The notes beneath the pieces are model-generated. The model was not told where the DNA came from, made no database searches, and saw only the letters and a program-made list of their open reading frames with translations. Of a stretch of DNA of 64,000 nucleotides, positions 1-14,600 are shown piece after piece (the stretch's first letter is position 1; every line of letters starts with the position of its first letter). Source of the stretch: Varroa destructor (taxonomy: Eukaryota; Arthropoda; Arachnida; Mesostigmata; Varroidae); NCBI RefSeq assembly GCF_002443255.2, contig NW_019211460.1:28368481-28432480 (forward strand), given 5' to 3'. The translations under genes and the position numbers were made by a program.

Positions 1-556
1 CGTCTGCTAAATTAAAATGCTGTATTTCATTTGCTTTAATAATTTTATCATGGAACGTAAGTAAGTCAGTAAGCTTTATGTGTGCATTTCACCAAATCTA
101 GCCTGTAACAGAAGAAAAAAATCGTTGTTATAAATCATTCTTAGACCCGAATATCGACAAACCCAAGTCAAAGATATCACAATGATTCTTGCTAGCGTCT
201 GTCAAACGCGTCTCAGATCGACACTGATTGTACATAATAGTAATAAACAGTTAAAGCAACAGTAACAGACAATACAGGACAGGTCCGGACAATAGAAGTA
301 AGCATTTTCGTCTGTCCACTTTATTTGTTTAAAAACAACAAACTAGTCACAAGGTTTATTCTACTCTATCTATCTCTGCGACTAGCATAAGCGATATATC
401 ATACTTCACTAGTGACCCACCTCTTTATGATAACTTGTTTCAAATTCAACTGATACGGCTTGTGCCCCCTACATACACCCGTCATATACTTAGCCATGAC
501 ACCATTCTTAAAGTAACTCTTATCTAAGGCTCTTCCCTCGTTAAGTTATCAAATAT

Positions 557-587
557 GTTTTTGTTTTTTTTTTGTTTTTTTTTTTTT
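557..587. repeat. T-rich tract
   Basis: Thirty-one bases, T with two interrupting G residues. It could be the A-tail of an old retroposed element on the minus strand, but no element body is recognised. Confidence 0.85.
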
Positions 588-2459
588 GGAAATGCTCACT
601 TAATATTTACGCTATCTACTCAAGACAAAAGCATATGACAATACTGCGCAACTATTTGTTGGTCACCCAAACCGTTTCTACAATACGCTACATATGCAGT
701 ATATAACTATATTAGAACGATTTGTTTCTCTCATATAAAGTATCTAATTGTGCATATAATTCATATAGATACGCATTCATAAGAAGGGTCGCAAAAATGG
801 TACTAGGCAAATGAATATACGGACTCGGGTACAGACACACGGTTCCTTCCATTCTGGGAGTCAGCCGTCTGATCAAATGGCGAAACAAATTAACCTCAGT
901 TGTTTTTATGTTGAGCATGTGTTAGTGCTTGACTCGTGCCTGCGGATCCGCTTGTTGTAGCAAAGCAACGGAGGACAAAAAACGTGAACGGTTGCGGCAA
1001 TACACTCTGTTCTATGTACCAACAGGTGCACCACTGCACGCTCCAGCGGTCGAATCAAACCATTGTGACATGTCAGAAGCTAATTCATGTACTAATGCCA
1101 TTTTTGATTAACATGAATAGCAACGATTAGGAAGATTTTCAGTAGCTTACTATAAACCTAGCAATGGTAGCTGCCGCTGCAAGCAATACACCTTGAGTAC
1201 CACTCTGCCACTTCACTATTTAATGCGCTTAAAACAATCCGTGACCATAATAGATTTTAGCTTGCAATTTTCGGCGAACATAAATAGTCAACCGAAAAAT
1301 AGAAAACTTAAAAAATCGTTATAATACCATAAATACATCGTTCGAATCAATGGATGCGTCGTAATTTATCGATGTACCTTTCGTTTCGGAAGATACTTCT
1401 GCTACAGTGAGCGACGTCCACTACTGAACGGACATATGCTGGAATTACATCACTGACTCTGGGAAAAGCCCCCCCCCGCAACAGAGACTGGACACAGAGT
1501 AATCATCTCCTGTACGTTTACGCATCTACTTAGCCGTATCCTGCGTGTTCATAACTAAGTGCTTCTTTAACACAGGGAACGAAACACGTATCCGCTACAA
1601 CAGACAGTAGTGTGACGCGGTCTGGGTAACTGATCTACATTTCTTTCAGTGCGCTGCCATCACCATCGTGACCATGGGGCCGCTGCCGGTTGAAATTTCA
1701 GCCTTAATAAATGCGGCTTGTACCACATTGTGGCCATGCCTTTCGTATGTCTATAGGCGAAAGTCCAGACAAGCGCAGCAGGACCCACGGAACGGATAGC
1801 CGAAAATCAATGGAAACAAATATTGCATATGGTACTTCACATCGGAACTGACGCTCCGCAATATTAACCTGCCGACAGGGAACCAAAGTAAGGTCATTAT
1901 GCTTTAACCCTTTTTGGATAGCCCCGTAGTAATAGCCCACGGTCCAGGTCTGGGCCAGTGCAACGTACAGGCAGCAGAGGCTTAAAGTCAGTCACAGGTT
2001 GAAAACCTTTTTTTAAAGCCAATTAGGTAAGGGAGTATTTCTTATGGCTGTGGAGGATCAGTGGCGCAGTTTAGTTATGAGAACTAATATCGGTTAATAA
2101 TTCAGACCTCAACAAGCGGCTCGAGAATTACAAACACATTTTCTGTATAGGGCATTCTGTGTATTAATTCAGCTGGGTAAAACCTAGGTTTGGTCCTGAT
2201 ATGTACACATACCGCTTTTTGCATCTTTCGATGTGCAAAGACCTTCTCATTCTCTAATACGTCAATTTGTTAATGTGATTCCTGTTGTTCTGATTTTTTA
2301 CTCGTACAAGCACGAACATGATGGAGCGGACATAAGCCCGAATACTAACTGCAGACTAGGATTTGGCTTCACGAGTAGGAATCGGTCGACCGTCGCGACA
2401 TTATAAAACTCATTTAAATCGGTTGGGTAAAAGAGTATTTTTTATAAAAAAAAAAAAGA

Positions 2460-2461
<2 letters not shown>

Positions 2462-2494
<33 letters not shown>
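2462..2494. repeat. (AT)n microsatellite
   Basis: Thirty-three bases of uninterrupted AT dinucleotide, preceded by an A12 run at 2446-2457. It is the longest dinucleotide repeat in the window. Confidence 0.95.
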
Positions 2495-2495
<1 letters not shown>

Positions 2496-2763
2496 CGAAG
2501 TAATGTGACTGTGATTGATAAATTAGCGCAATGTGGCCATTGCTCTAACTAGCGAAGTAGGGTTCTACGTTTTTTTACACGTTAAATCATATTTGGCCTT
2601 AAAGATGGATGCGTTGTGCCGTAGCAGTTATCGGCTAGGATTTTAAAGTTGGTAGATGGCTTGAATATGACTCGAACAATAAACGAACGTAATTTTCGGT
2701 GTAGGCAATCTTATCACCGAACGGCACGTTAATAAATCATTTCCAGTTTGTTACATAGAACAA

Positions 2764-2777
2764 GCGCCATCTTCCGG
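2764..2777. promoter_or_regulatory. Composite YY1/ETS-type promoter motif
   Basis: GCGCCATCTTCCGG combines the reverse complement of AAGATGGC (YY1-type) with CTTCCGG (ETS-type), a pairing typical of TATA-less housekeeping promoters. GC-richer DNA with two open frames (2828-3016 and 3018-3365, plus strand) follows within 60 bases. Confidence 0.3.
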
Positions 2778-3017
2778 ACGTCTCTTAGACTAATAGAACT
2801 GACACAGTTCTGTCATGTGTTGATCATATGATCGTTGACCGGCAACCGAAAAGCATACGCGTGTTTCAGCGCCATCGCCATTTGAAAAATGCGACACAGC
2901 TGACCCGCTACTCGTGGCGCCACTCGTGGCAAAAACATCTAAGCTATCGAAACGTTGCCGACAGCAAGCAAAATCGTGAATTAGAACCGATACGGCGCGA
3001 ATTATCGGCTCGATAAA

Positions 3018-3365
3018 ATGAAAAGCGATATTCTCGATCGCGTCAAAAGCCTCAGCTTGTCGTCTGCTTCAAAAAGCACACGTGAACACATAGAATTATC
3101 GATGCGGTTATTTTGCTTAATTTGCCACTTTCGCATAAGCTATAGCCTCTACTTGAGCCAACACTACTACAGATGTTTACGATACGGATTAGTAGATGAT
3201 AGAATGCTTTTTGTTTACTTGGAAATGTTGCCCGTGTTAAGTGGCATTCTGTTACACATTTGTAAACAAGTTGAGAATTCATTGTTAAAATGGCAAGTTG
3301 GAAGTATATGGTTAATTACTGTCGAGAGAGTATCAATACTAATTAATCTACCATTAGGATGCTGA
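3018..3365 (+). CDS. Unassigned ORF, 115 residues
   Basis: ATG at 3018, two bases after the end of another open frame (2828-3016), opens 115 codons. The N-terminus is charged (MKSDILDRVKSLSLSSASKS) and the rest hydrophobic with several cysteines and tyrosines. It follows the YY1/ETS motif at 2764. No family is recognised and composition drifts to AT-rich along the frame, so it may be chance. Confidence 0.15.
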   Translation: MKSDILDRVKSLSLSSASKSTREHIELSMRLFCLICHFRISYSLYLSQHYYRCLRYGLVDDRMLFVYLEMLPVLSGILLHICKQVENSLLKWQVGSIWLITVERVSILINLPLGC

Positions 3366-6300
3366 TATATGCTATACACATGCCTACGATATGTACATGA
3401 CGTTTACGTAACTAGCAGAAGCTCTTTCAGGGAGTTATTACCCACCATAATTTCCACCATTTGATTTCACAACAACTAACAATAATAATGTGATTAAAGC
3501 CGACGAAGTGATCAATATAAATTTGGTATTATATAATTTGTTTGTTACCGATTTCGAAAATTAAATGTCTTTCTATAGTCATGTGAACCATCCGTGCAAT
3601 TGGATAAAATCGTTTTCGCGAAGAAGGTAGCTTGGTGGACGCCCACTACTTTGCACAGAGCCAAAGTGCGCTGTGCATTATCAAAATTATCAAGAACAGC
3701 TAACACGTTTTACATAATACCCTATGTTGAAGTCTTTGTAATGGGCTTTTCTACATTTGAGTACCTCGATATCTCTGATTGGCTAGCGAGGAAGCTGCTT
3801 TACCATTACAAGACTATGAGACCGTTAGAAGATTAAATTAACGTACCGTTTTAGCTAGATCCTGCCGTTATCGACAGTTGCATCACATAAGAACCCTTGT
3901 ACCATGGAACGTAGCATCACGTACTATACTGGAACAGCCCTACATGCACGAATGGCACCGGAGAACAATGGCAATGATTTTGAATAGAACTTCGAATATC
4001 CCAATATATATGTCTATATATATACACACACCTTTAATGAGTAGAAAAGCAATCCTTACTGTGTTCAATAAAATGTAGGATGCTCGAACAATACTGCACG
4101 TTCTCCTGAAATTTTCGTTTTTTTTTTGCTCGCTCAAAACACAAGTGCTGCCAGTTCGATATATAACTACAAGCAGAATAAGAAAAACGTTACGTGTCTG
4201 CGTAATTTTTAAATCTCGGATAGATTCCATTAGGGTTGCATGATTTCTCGAACACCCTGTAGATTAGTAATGATTCTTCGCTCTTTTAAAATTACAAGAA
4301 CAGATATTATTTTTGGTTAACTTTGCTCTGCGTTAAAATCATTTATGCCTTCAGCATGTGAATATTATTGAGAACGAGAGTTTAATATTATGATTATATA
4401 GTAAACAATGAATTTATGTAGAATATGGTAGAATGAGAGCCAATCGAAGCTTTTACCATGGCGTGTCCTAACCAAGCATATTGCTGCAAGAACAGTTACT
4501 GGTAACTATACGCATTAACTTAGAATACACAACTAGCTAAGCGAATGACCGTTACGACAAACGATGATGGACCATCTCATATAGTGAGAAAGAGAATGTG
4601 TTACGTTATTGATTTCTCTACATATATATCATCTAGCATGAGACAGAAGAAACCTAACCTCATATGGGTTGATAAGATGAAAAGTGAGTTGTTGGGAGAC
4701 TACGGCGGAAGCTGATCAGTCATGAAGCACACGGGTGTTAGCACTCGGGTTTGGTGTATGTAAAGGTACTACATCTGTTTCCTTCAATCGAAAGAATAAA
4801 AAAAGACGTTTACATGTTTGAGCTATTACCTTTCAAGAATGACTCATTTCTTTAAACCGAAATTCGACTATGTTGATAAATGGTTATCGCAGATGATGAC
4901 GGTCGGAACATAGCTCTAAAATAACTATATAATTACAATACCTGTTTGACAGTCTAGCAGCTTCATGAGTACATTGTTAATAATTAGAATTAAGAACAAC
5001 TGGAGAAAGTGATGAACAGATCTTGATTTAGGCAACCAAGGTTGCATGACAACGCTTTGCCTTACACAGCAAATGTGTACGGCGGTACGAGCCCGAGAGT
5101 TTTATTCGGAGGATCTCTGTCGTTCGCCAGAGATCATCATTGCCACCAAAATTGCGACAGGAAAATTATTCAAGTTTCAATTTTATGTAGAATGCTCACA
5201 GACTTTTGTACCTTATGCTTGTACACTTATGCAATAGCTAATTTCCTGTCTAAATTACACAAAATTTAAGATAAAATAAACAGACATGTCTGTGAAAAGT
5301 AAACGAAAGTTTCCATGAACATAACGTGCTTGCCTACTTAACTTAGGGCTATGTGAAATGGCCCAGATTCGAAGTAAGTTGTAGACACACTTGGCTCGCG
5401 CTGAGGACCTGCTGTCTGAAGCAATGCTTACAGGCAATACCGGATATAAAACGCAAAGCGCTTAATTATGCGTGTTAAATTGTGCTACATTGTATTTCCT
5501 ATTGAACAACCTAGTATGAACGGACATTGCCATTTATGATTGAACTGTTCGTTCTCGATCTACGAAATCAGTACAAATTGAAATAAATCGGGTAAAGTAA
5601 CAACTATTTTCAAGGTAATAAAAATTGAAATAGTATTTTCCTTCTTATTGGAATTATCATTTCGCAGCATACGCGCCCTGCTTCGGTTTCGTTGCCCACT
5701 ATCTACAATCGAACAGGAATAGAGCGGAAGGACAGCCCGCCGGCTTCAGACTCTAATCATAAGTTACATCCGTTATGCTTCTGTGCCAAAGGAAAACTGG
5801 GTCTTTGTAGAACAAGCCTACGAACTTAATATGGCAAGGGAAATCGTCCGCCGCAATAGAAGTGCATCCGGACTCATGTTTAAATTATTAACTTCCAAAT
5901 CCAGAGTCTACCTCCTGACGACTAAATACGCCCCTGCTCAAAGGACAGAAACGAGTCCTTATATACTAAATCAATGTGACAGAAGACCACGTTCAGAGGA
6001 GTCCGCATCCAGTTGAAAAGTACAATGATTCGAGTTATTTCTCATGTTTCATGTATTTATCTACCAATGCGGACAAGTTAGTGCAACGCTGGCTACCTGA
6101 GCACGCTTTGATCTTCTAGCCGTCTCCCAGCCTAGATTTCAACCAGTTAGGTCGCTATCCATGAGACGCGATCGACTGAGAGTCGACTCGCTCATTGTTT
6201 CTGTTAAAAAAAAAATAAATTATGTTATGATAAGGTGCGCCGGCGATCCAGGCCCCGTAATCGACGTAAATGACAGATGCATTAAATAGGAATGTCGCTC

Positions 6301-8530
6301 AGGGATGTCTTCATCGGCGTATAAACAGTGATTGACAGAAACATCTGTTCTTACATAGATGCAGGTTACAAACGAGCTATACAATAATTTTTACCAATTG
6401 ATTCCGATTTACACATAAGTATATAGTTTAGTAGCTATTAGTATATCCAATAAATGTGGAACTCTTTATTTCTATATACAATGGCTTATGTACGCAAATT
6501 AAAGGGGCCACCTCTTGCTCTATATCTTAAACTTGTTTGTTTTTTTTTTTTTATCTTGGGGCAGTTTTTGGTAATTCTGCCCATGCTTTCCTGTCTTACT
6601 AATCATGACGCCCTGGCTTTGCGCTTTTTAAACAAAAAGAAGAACGACCACTTGTGCATAGACGTATGAGAATAATGTATGTATTTTTCTGCGAAAATGA
6701 TGCCTCTATATTTAACATGATTCGGTTGGTACAATAAATTGCTTCAAGCTCATCTTATCTCAGGTCAACCGAGCGACTGCAATATTATACCTTGTGCCAC
6801 CGATTGTTTCTTTAAGGGCATTATAAACCTATACGTTTTTTTCTACGCAAACTTTGGTGCATAGAAATACGTACAACAGCGTGAAAAACGTACGAGATGC
6901 AATAGCATGAAACCGAGACCGCGTAGAAGTAAGTCAGTGGGCCCCTAGTATATTGCGATTCTGTGCATGTGTGCATGCTTGGTCACGCACTCTTACACAG
7001 ACTGTTTAGGTAGGATATGCCAATTACATGGGTCGATTATCGTCATTCTTCAAACAGAGTTTGGGATGCTTTCAGTAGTTGGCCTTGTGTACTTGGTTCG
7101 CAAGATCTGTATTGACCATGCCACTCAACATATATTAGTGTATAGTAATAAAAAAATGACTGGATATGCTGTAACTATACAGAATTAACTTTCTAAATTC
7201 AGAATACGCTGCCAATGATGGGCATTAATGGAGGGCCACTCAGCATTGAATTCGATCAAGCCAAAACAACAGACATCTTCTAGAAACTTTTTACTGGATG
7301 GTAGGCTGAGATTCGAGACGTGGAAGCTCACCTAATCGGGCAGAAGATTTCACAATTCCTTTATACTTTGGATTCATATTAATGGCTTTCTGTGGCTTTC
7401 CATCATTAAGTAAGAATTGTCAGACCACTCTAATTAGCCTGCTGTTTGTTACTTCATCCAGAATGGCAGCCGGCGCCGATTCTGTTATGTCTAAACTAGT
7501 TTTCTAACTGTAACGCCGCCGGATGTACTGCAATTACACTATATATATAGATGCGAAACTTAGCGTTGTAGTCCCTGTTCAGTCGCCGGTTGGCCACAGG
7601 TTCCTAGTTCCAACGAATCTGCTGGTCCGTCGCGCTTGAGAGCATCCCACTCGACTACCAATATACGTTGAGTGAGAAAGGGGAGAAAACTAGGTAGACC
7701 CAGCACTAGAGAAGGAGGAGATCACTGCGCCGAGGCCCCGAAGGTCAGTCTCGCAGCGTGCCGGCGGAAGCATTAAGCGAGACATCCGCCCATCCCAAAC
7801 AGTTACCTGTCCTGAAATGGTGGAAGTACCGAATAACAAGATAAACGTACGCTTACTTCTGCTTATACGAGTCGCTGAGTCATATAATGTCTGTGGTAGG
7901 CTAGTAATATCACAATCTCCATTGGTCCCTGGGCAGATTCTCGCTATATTTTGATTGTAAGTTCCGTCGAGGTTATGAGACCATCCGACCAGCACCACCA
8001 CAACTATGTGAACCGACTGCGTGTGTGCTTACGTCAGCCCTCTCCTTTCACGCATTAAGGATATTTCAGACGTGAACCCTCTATCCCACGAAGGCCTATC
8101 GTCAGAGTACGGCGTTGTGACTTCCCTTGTACTTAGTCGTCCAAACATGTAAGCCAGTGAACCTTCATAGTACGAGGCCGTATCAACATATTCGAGTATA
8201 ACACTGGCTCATCTCATCGTCGGCATCACAACTGACGCTACGTAGCCTTCAGCAAGCCTTTTCTGTTGTGAGTCATCGTAGAAGAAGACTTGTAGGCCTG
8301 TGTATGGATGGTTGGATTTCATCACTCAAATTACACGACCATGTAGCACGCCGAGACAGCATAAGAGCGACAATAATTATGGAGGCGACTGTCGTCGTGT
8401 CGAATTGAAGAACAAGGTGATGCGGCAAGGCAAGCTACCATGAAGATCATGAAGATGTGACAAGCAGAGAAACTCTTTGCGTGCGTTGTGCTTTTTTATT
8501 CTTCGGACGCATGTTGCGCTAGACACACGC
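3366..8530. other. Intergenic, upstream of the STMC6-like gene
   Basis: Only short open frames are seen. A TE-end-like string GAACACCCTGTA occurs near 4250 without a partner. GC-richer DNA at 7470-8480 includes a CRE-like TTACGTCA near 8027 and is the likely promoter and leader zone of the STMC6-like gene. Confidence 0.5.
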
Positions 8531-8569
8531 TGAAGGGGGTGGCACAAGGTGAACAAACGTCTAATCATT

Positions 8570-8630
8570 ATGTGGACATTTGTCATTGCCGCTGTTTGTC
8601 TTCAAGGATGCGCGGTCATAACCCATGCAG
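8570..8630 (+). CDS. STMC6-like gene, exon 1 (signal peptide)
   Basis: This exon encodes the initiator methionine and a 20-residue signal peptide, and ends in phase 1 at GCAG before the donor GTACTT. The start is fixed by an in-frame TGA at 8531-8533 and no other ATG between. A three-codon upstream ORF (ATG TTG CGC TAG, near 8512) would lie in the leader if transcription starts upstream of it. Confidence 0.8.
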
Positions 8631-11600
8631 GTACTTTAGATATACTGTAGTTTAGTTTGACACGGAATTGGTATAGTCGATATTTTGTGTGATGCATTCG
8701 AAAGAAAATTAATGCTTTTTCACAGATAACTTTTATGGGAGACTATAGTTTGATGTTCTTATGTCACACACCGGAGTACATATATTATTCGAGGCTGTGT
8801 TGAGCTTCACATAAATATGTGACTGTCATATATAACCGACAGCGGCATATTCTACAAACGATCGTGCTTATGATCGACAAAAATTCACGTTTCATAGAAT
8901 AAACAATGACATATAAGCAACATGTCCACTTTAATGTCGACTAATATATATATGTGTATATATGGAAAAATGAAAAAGCATAAACATCTCAACCGTTGTA
9001 TTTATTTGTGAACATATATTGGCTTAACTACAACGTACAAAGGTGCTTGCAAGTTTGCGGCGTACTACTAAAACGAACTTTAGGATTCTCATTGTTTATA
9101 TTATTGGTACTTAGGGCGACTACGAAACGTAAACTATAACTTTATGACTTGTACGTTTATGGAACTTATCGCAGTTACTGAGCCTGAATCAAAATTATGC
9201 TTAAACATTTTCCGTCATACTGGTCGGCGCCGGAAAGCGTTAGGAGAAACAAAGGCTTCAACTTGCTTCATTTGACAACACATCTCGAAGTCACTCGATG
9301 AAAACAATTTAATTTGTTTTCGAATGGTGATTCGGCCGAGGAAACTAACCATGATAATATATATAAAAGAATTACGTTTTTTTAAGCTTCAGGGCTGGTC
9401 GCTGATGCAGCTTCTCGTCCCCAAGATCACTGTAGTAGTAGTGAAGTCTTTATAAATGTCACAAACGATGGAAGCAGCTATGTTTAACGTGAAGTAACGG
9501 CATAGTATTCATCTATTAAATATGTAACGCATCGTGATAGCTAGGCGTTAAGTTCTGTACACAGTAGATTCTAGCGTCTGGTTACCATCACTTATTTGGC
9601 ATAACAAGTCGGTTTTTTTTTTAGTTTAACTATAACTTGAGATAAAAAAAAGTGTGCTCATCGCTTAGAGGGACGAGATTTTCAAATATCTTTAAGCTAC
9701 CGACATTCTATTCCATTACTGACACAATGATGCAATATGCCTAGTAAATAAGCTGAGCATTCTATAAAAGATTATTTAGGAATATTCAATAGTTTCCGCC
9801 AGGTTAAGTTCGCAAATGATTATCGAAACAAGCTTCTTTTAATTATTTGTTCGCTCCTTTTGTTTTTCAGAGGCAATTTTCTCGAGTCGTTTGCGAAAGC
9901 AGCATTTTCCTAAGGTTGTGCTCTTTCGCATGGCTCGAACTGGTAGTAAAAAAATTGTCGGTAACAGAAAACCTACGTAACTCTAATTTATAACAAATAC
10001 AAAATGAATGCCTTCGTGTATCGTTTAAACGAAATACTACTGGTATATTGCAAAGCGCAACCCCGTCCTCTGTTACTTAAAAACACTAATTTCGGCGAAT
10101 AGGCTCTAGTCCGTACATTAGTGGCTCGTTTCTAGCAGGCCCTATTCTGCTGACGGTTTGTTACATGGAGGTCGAGGCATCTAATACTACACACTGAACT
10201 AGGGTTTTCTTGGCAACGTTTTATCCCTCCCGCGGCAAACTTTTTCGCTATAATTAAAGCTCACGTCGATTTTAGCGGCTTCCGGCGCTAAAACAGTGGA
10301 AGTTGATGTACCAACTTTACAGCTTCGAGCGGTTAGCTCGCAGAGCTGTCGAAACATTGCCACTGCTTATCTCCTTCTGTTTGCTTATGTCACCAACGAG
10401 AAGTGTCCGCCCATTGTTGTTATGCTGATAATCATCATTCTTATGGCTGGGTACAGGTTTTAATGGCGTATGCCCATATTCATCGTCAGGCATAAACTCA
10501 TTGTCGATGGCAATTGGTCAAAATAAAAAGAGTTAAAGTGTTGCTGTCCATCATGATTTGGAGTTCCTTGAGAGTTTGCTAGACCGAGGTGCGCTACTTA
10601 CCCGGAACTCGATATTTTTTCAGATCCGGCCTGTTTTGCCATCTGAACTGAACCGTGTACCCTGTTGTCTTTCTGCTCCCTCGAATGCATTGTGTCTCCT
10701 TGAACACGGCAGTCATCGTTCTTCCTTTACGAATAACCAAGATGTTTGGGTATAGCAGTAGATTTACTTCCGGATGTTACATCTCTGAGCCGTACAGCCG
10801 ATTCTGAGCGTAGTTGTATCAAAAATCAACGGCGCCACGCTTAGTTACATTAGAGCGGGTCGTATCTATGATATTTCTAGCCCAAAAATAATCCCTGAGA
10901 CTGACTTCTAAATATATAAAACAGGAAATTTGAAAGAGCGACAGGAACTAGGCTGACCGTCCTTTTTGCGGTCTTACCTAAAAATAACGATATGCGCCAC
11001 AAAAGCAGCAAGTTTAAGGAATGTTTTTCCACGGTCACAGCGTGAAGTTGATAGCTAATTAAATAAATTTAATGTTTGAAGAATACCATGCCGATGACAA
11101 CGCTACATGTATGATGTAAAGTAGTAATTCTAGATTTCAATAAAGGAGAAAAAGCTTAATTGAATGAATCAATATTCTTCTATTACTCTCTTTATTCACA
11201 CAGGTTGTAAAGTACGTGTCGTACATGGGATTTGAAGTCGCGACTTTTCGTCTCTTTCACTTAGAGCCCTCGCCGTGCAAGTCATCGCGTCCGTAAAACG
11301 TACTTTCAATTTATCCGAATTGCTAGAAAGCTATTTAAGTAGTATTTAAACGCTTAAGACGTCTTGCAGCTTGCTGTTGATAACTCTACCGCAGACAGCT
11401 ATTCATCATCGAGAAACAGTTGCTCTTATGTCTGACAGTGGTCTGTAAGGTGGATGTGGCAAATCTTACAGATAACAAAATATTTCCAGCTTATCGAACG
11501 ATAGCGTAGAAAAAAAAGGACACAAATGGATGTGGGCGATTTTGGCTACAATTTTTGCCATGTCGCCAAATAACCGTTGTAATAAAGCTCACAAAATGAC

Positions 11601-14600
11601 ACAGCCGGGAACGTGTTACAGACTGGTAGGCAGGAAATCTGTATAAAGAGAGCCGGACGATGTGCATGCTGATTATAAGGCGAAGTTCGTTTAAACTCTG
11701 CGCTTTGATTGTAAGCTTTTAGTTAGAGCAGGTAAATGTGCATACGCTTATACTCATACTTCATTAGATAGCCGTCAGCCAACCGTTGCTCTTCGCCTCA
11801 AGTGACAGATACTCAAGATTCATGTGTGCTGTGATGCACTTATATAGGAGCCTGGTAAAATGACAAGAGTTGTATATGGCTTTACGTTAATGGGTCCAGC
11901 ACTGGTCAACAACAGTCGACCTAATACAAGCCCCCGACATAAAACTAACATCGCTCGGTGGATCATGGTAGGGTCAACTATAACGATGTATCAAGTTTGT
12001 TTTATTATGATCAATATAGTGATCTGTTAAAATTTCAACACACGATTTTTTTCAATGGAATTTTCAGGCCCATCGGGTACTGGCCGAGAATGTATGGTCG
12101 ACGAGTCTAATCCACGCGGTTGGTTTGATCCTTCCAACGTATACCCCTGTAAATTAACTCAAAAATGTTGTAAGGAGTATGGAAAGCCTGCCTGTTGTGC
12201 TAGCAAACCCACATCTGAAATCGTGTAAGTACTGCAGGCAGAAATGTTTCGTTCAATTGTTTCTCTAATCAGATTTCTCAGTAAAAAAAATGTGTATTCA
12301 GCTGAATTTTAAATTAAACATATAACTTTAGCACGTTATGGTCGGTTAACCAAATAGACTTCTATTCCATCTGTCGCAAATCTAGTTTATCTTAATCAAA
12401 AAAAAGCCTAGCATTCGTCCGTGCGAAAACATGGCAGAGCCAAATAAAAATCAATTTTTGTTTCTACGACAAGTACTATTGGTATATACGAGGAGTGCTT
12501 CCGCCTTCTGCGGTAATTTGGTAAAATATAGGACGAATGTTGACAAACGAGGTCACTGTTCATTTGGTTGCATTATTTATTTCTTGGAAGTTGGCTACAG
12601 GGAACTAGGTGGTCCGCGCTTCGTTTAATTCTCGGTCTATCAACCACTGTTTTTCAATATAGCTTTTTTAGCAAATTTTAGAAACGTAGTGAAAGGAAAA
12701 TTCGTCTTTTTTTCAAATATGAACGGCGGTATTTGATTTAAATTTGGCACAACACCTAAATGGCGGGCGGGGGCATTTAACCAATGAAAGCGTATGACCG
12801 ATCACTGTATTACAGCGAAAAACTATTATGTTACGTAAAACATTGGTAAACAAACAGATGGTTACTTGATGCAATCTGTTAGCACTACTTGAGACTAGCA
12901 TGATTATATGGCCTTGCGTATATAATACATTGATTTGACTTATTGTTTTATGCTGTTTCGCAAAGCTGAAGCTTATTAATTTGTCACTTAAAATCTTTCG
13001 AATGCTTATAGGACAAAGAAATTCTCACCTTTATAAAAAGCTAGCATGATCCAGTATCGAAGCGTTATAATCAGCGTTCAGCGAATTAAGTCGTTTTATT
13101 TTCGGCCCGATTCGACATTGTAGATCATTACGATAGCAGGGCCATATAAGGATTGTTTTTTATCAAGTTTCTCTATCGCACAGGTCAGCATCTATGGAAA
13201 ACTGCGCGTCATTGACATTGCAGGCCTTTCTTTTTGTTCGCTCCACCATTGACTCGATTGAGTTTCAGGCCTCACTCATCATAATGAAAGAGAGCTCGAA
13301 GTCACTCATCAGTGAAGCTCTTACAAAAAAGGGTCCTATGAAAGCTTCCATTGATATACGTCTAGATCTAGAATTCTTTCAATCGTACACCCGATGTTTC
13401 TGCGCGGTTCACTAATCGAGTGAATTATTCACGCTGTGTGTTATCTAACTGTATTTAAGCTTGAACACCATTGGGGTTCAACGCCGGAGGTTCGCGAAAC
13501 GCTAGGTCCAGTGAAGACTGATTTGAGCAGTTGTCACAAAACGCGATAGGTTTATTAGTACGTAATATTAGATACATATGTACAAATTGATCGACAAAAA
13601 TCAAAAGAAGTGTGCCTATTCGTCAGACGCACCGGTGCGTACCCCATGTCCTTGTTGTTTACGGTACCCTTGACCTGCTGACTACGAGCGGAGAGCCTGT
13701 TCGATCAGGCTAGCACCCCACCATATTTCGATCAGATGAAAGCCGATTAGAAGAATATTTTCTGTTCTGTGTGCAAAGTTCGCTTTATTCGCCGACTTCG
13801 AGGCAGTCAATGTTTATTAGCGTTATATGGGCTCACAATTACTGACGCAGTATTTAGAGCATAAAAAGTGAACATACCCTCGGCCATAATCTACACGAGC
13901 ATCTCCAGCGTTCAGTAAACTTGGGCAACGGATGTAGGGGCCGACGAGGATCACAGTAACATAAGGTGCGTATTTTAGACATGGCTGCTAGAAGATATAG
14001 TTTCACAAAGGAACTTCAACCGATCGCGGTAATATCCCATTGTACAAGTTACGGATCTATTATAGATGTAGCTCTATCATAGCATATGAGCTCACGCCAT
14101 GCACGAAACCCTCCACGCTCCGTTTAGAGCCTGGCGCGGAAGAGGTATAAATGGGAAATCGGCTATTTCTGGGCAGGAACTCCCAGCTGATTGCTTTAGC
14201 TTTGCTGAGGTAAATAAGTAACTAATTACTGGGTTCTTGATTAAGGTTTTCCATTATAGGTTCGTTGCCTGTTTCTTTCGTCTGGATTTAAATTCGAATC
14301 ATCGTGCTTCTGCTTGATGCAAGTAGGTCAAACGACCCCGTACTAGATAATATGCTTGCTGGGCCTCGTTTTGAATAGATTTACATTTTCTGAATTCGGA
14401 CACTTTGATCCGCAACTTGGCGCTGGTGGTGCAGATGCTGCTGGAAAATCAAACGTTTTTTTTAAACGTAAAGGAGGGTTCATACTCTGCTTTCACAAGC
14501 AGCTGAGATTTTTGTGCAATTTATGTGGCATACCTATTTGACTACTTTCAAAACAGTTTATCTAACAAAGGCGCAATATTATGATATTGTATGCCGCAAA

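Larger units (their letters stand above)
1..2760. other. Intergenic, no supported gene
   Basis: AT-rich DNA with the T tract at 557-587 and the AT repeat at 2462-2494. A GC-richer patch at 1650-1960 has a 78-codon minus-strand frame but no recognisable protein. A C9 run lies near 1470. Confidence 0.6.

Noticed and set aside
4247..4262. Transposon terminal repeat (GAACACCCTGTA)
   Set aside because: The string resembles common arthropod element ends, but no inverted partner or target-site duplication was found.
7690..8001. 103-codon minus-strand ORF in the STMC6-like promoter zone
   Set aside because: No ATG start at its head, no recognised domain, and it overlaps GC-richer promoter DNA where stops are fewer.
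14356..14541. Walker A-like string GADAAGKSN in a 61-codon frame (SMC/ATPase fragment)
   Set aside because: The glycine pattern of a real P-loop is incomplete, nothing else in the frame matches an ATPase, and the frame lies in an intron.
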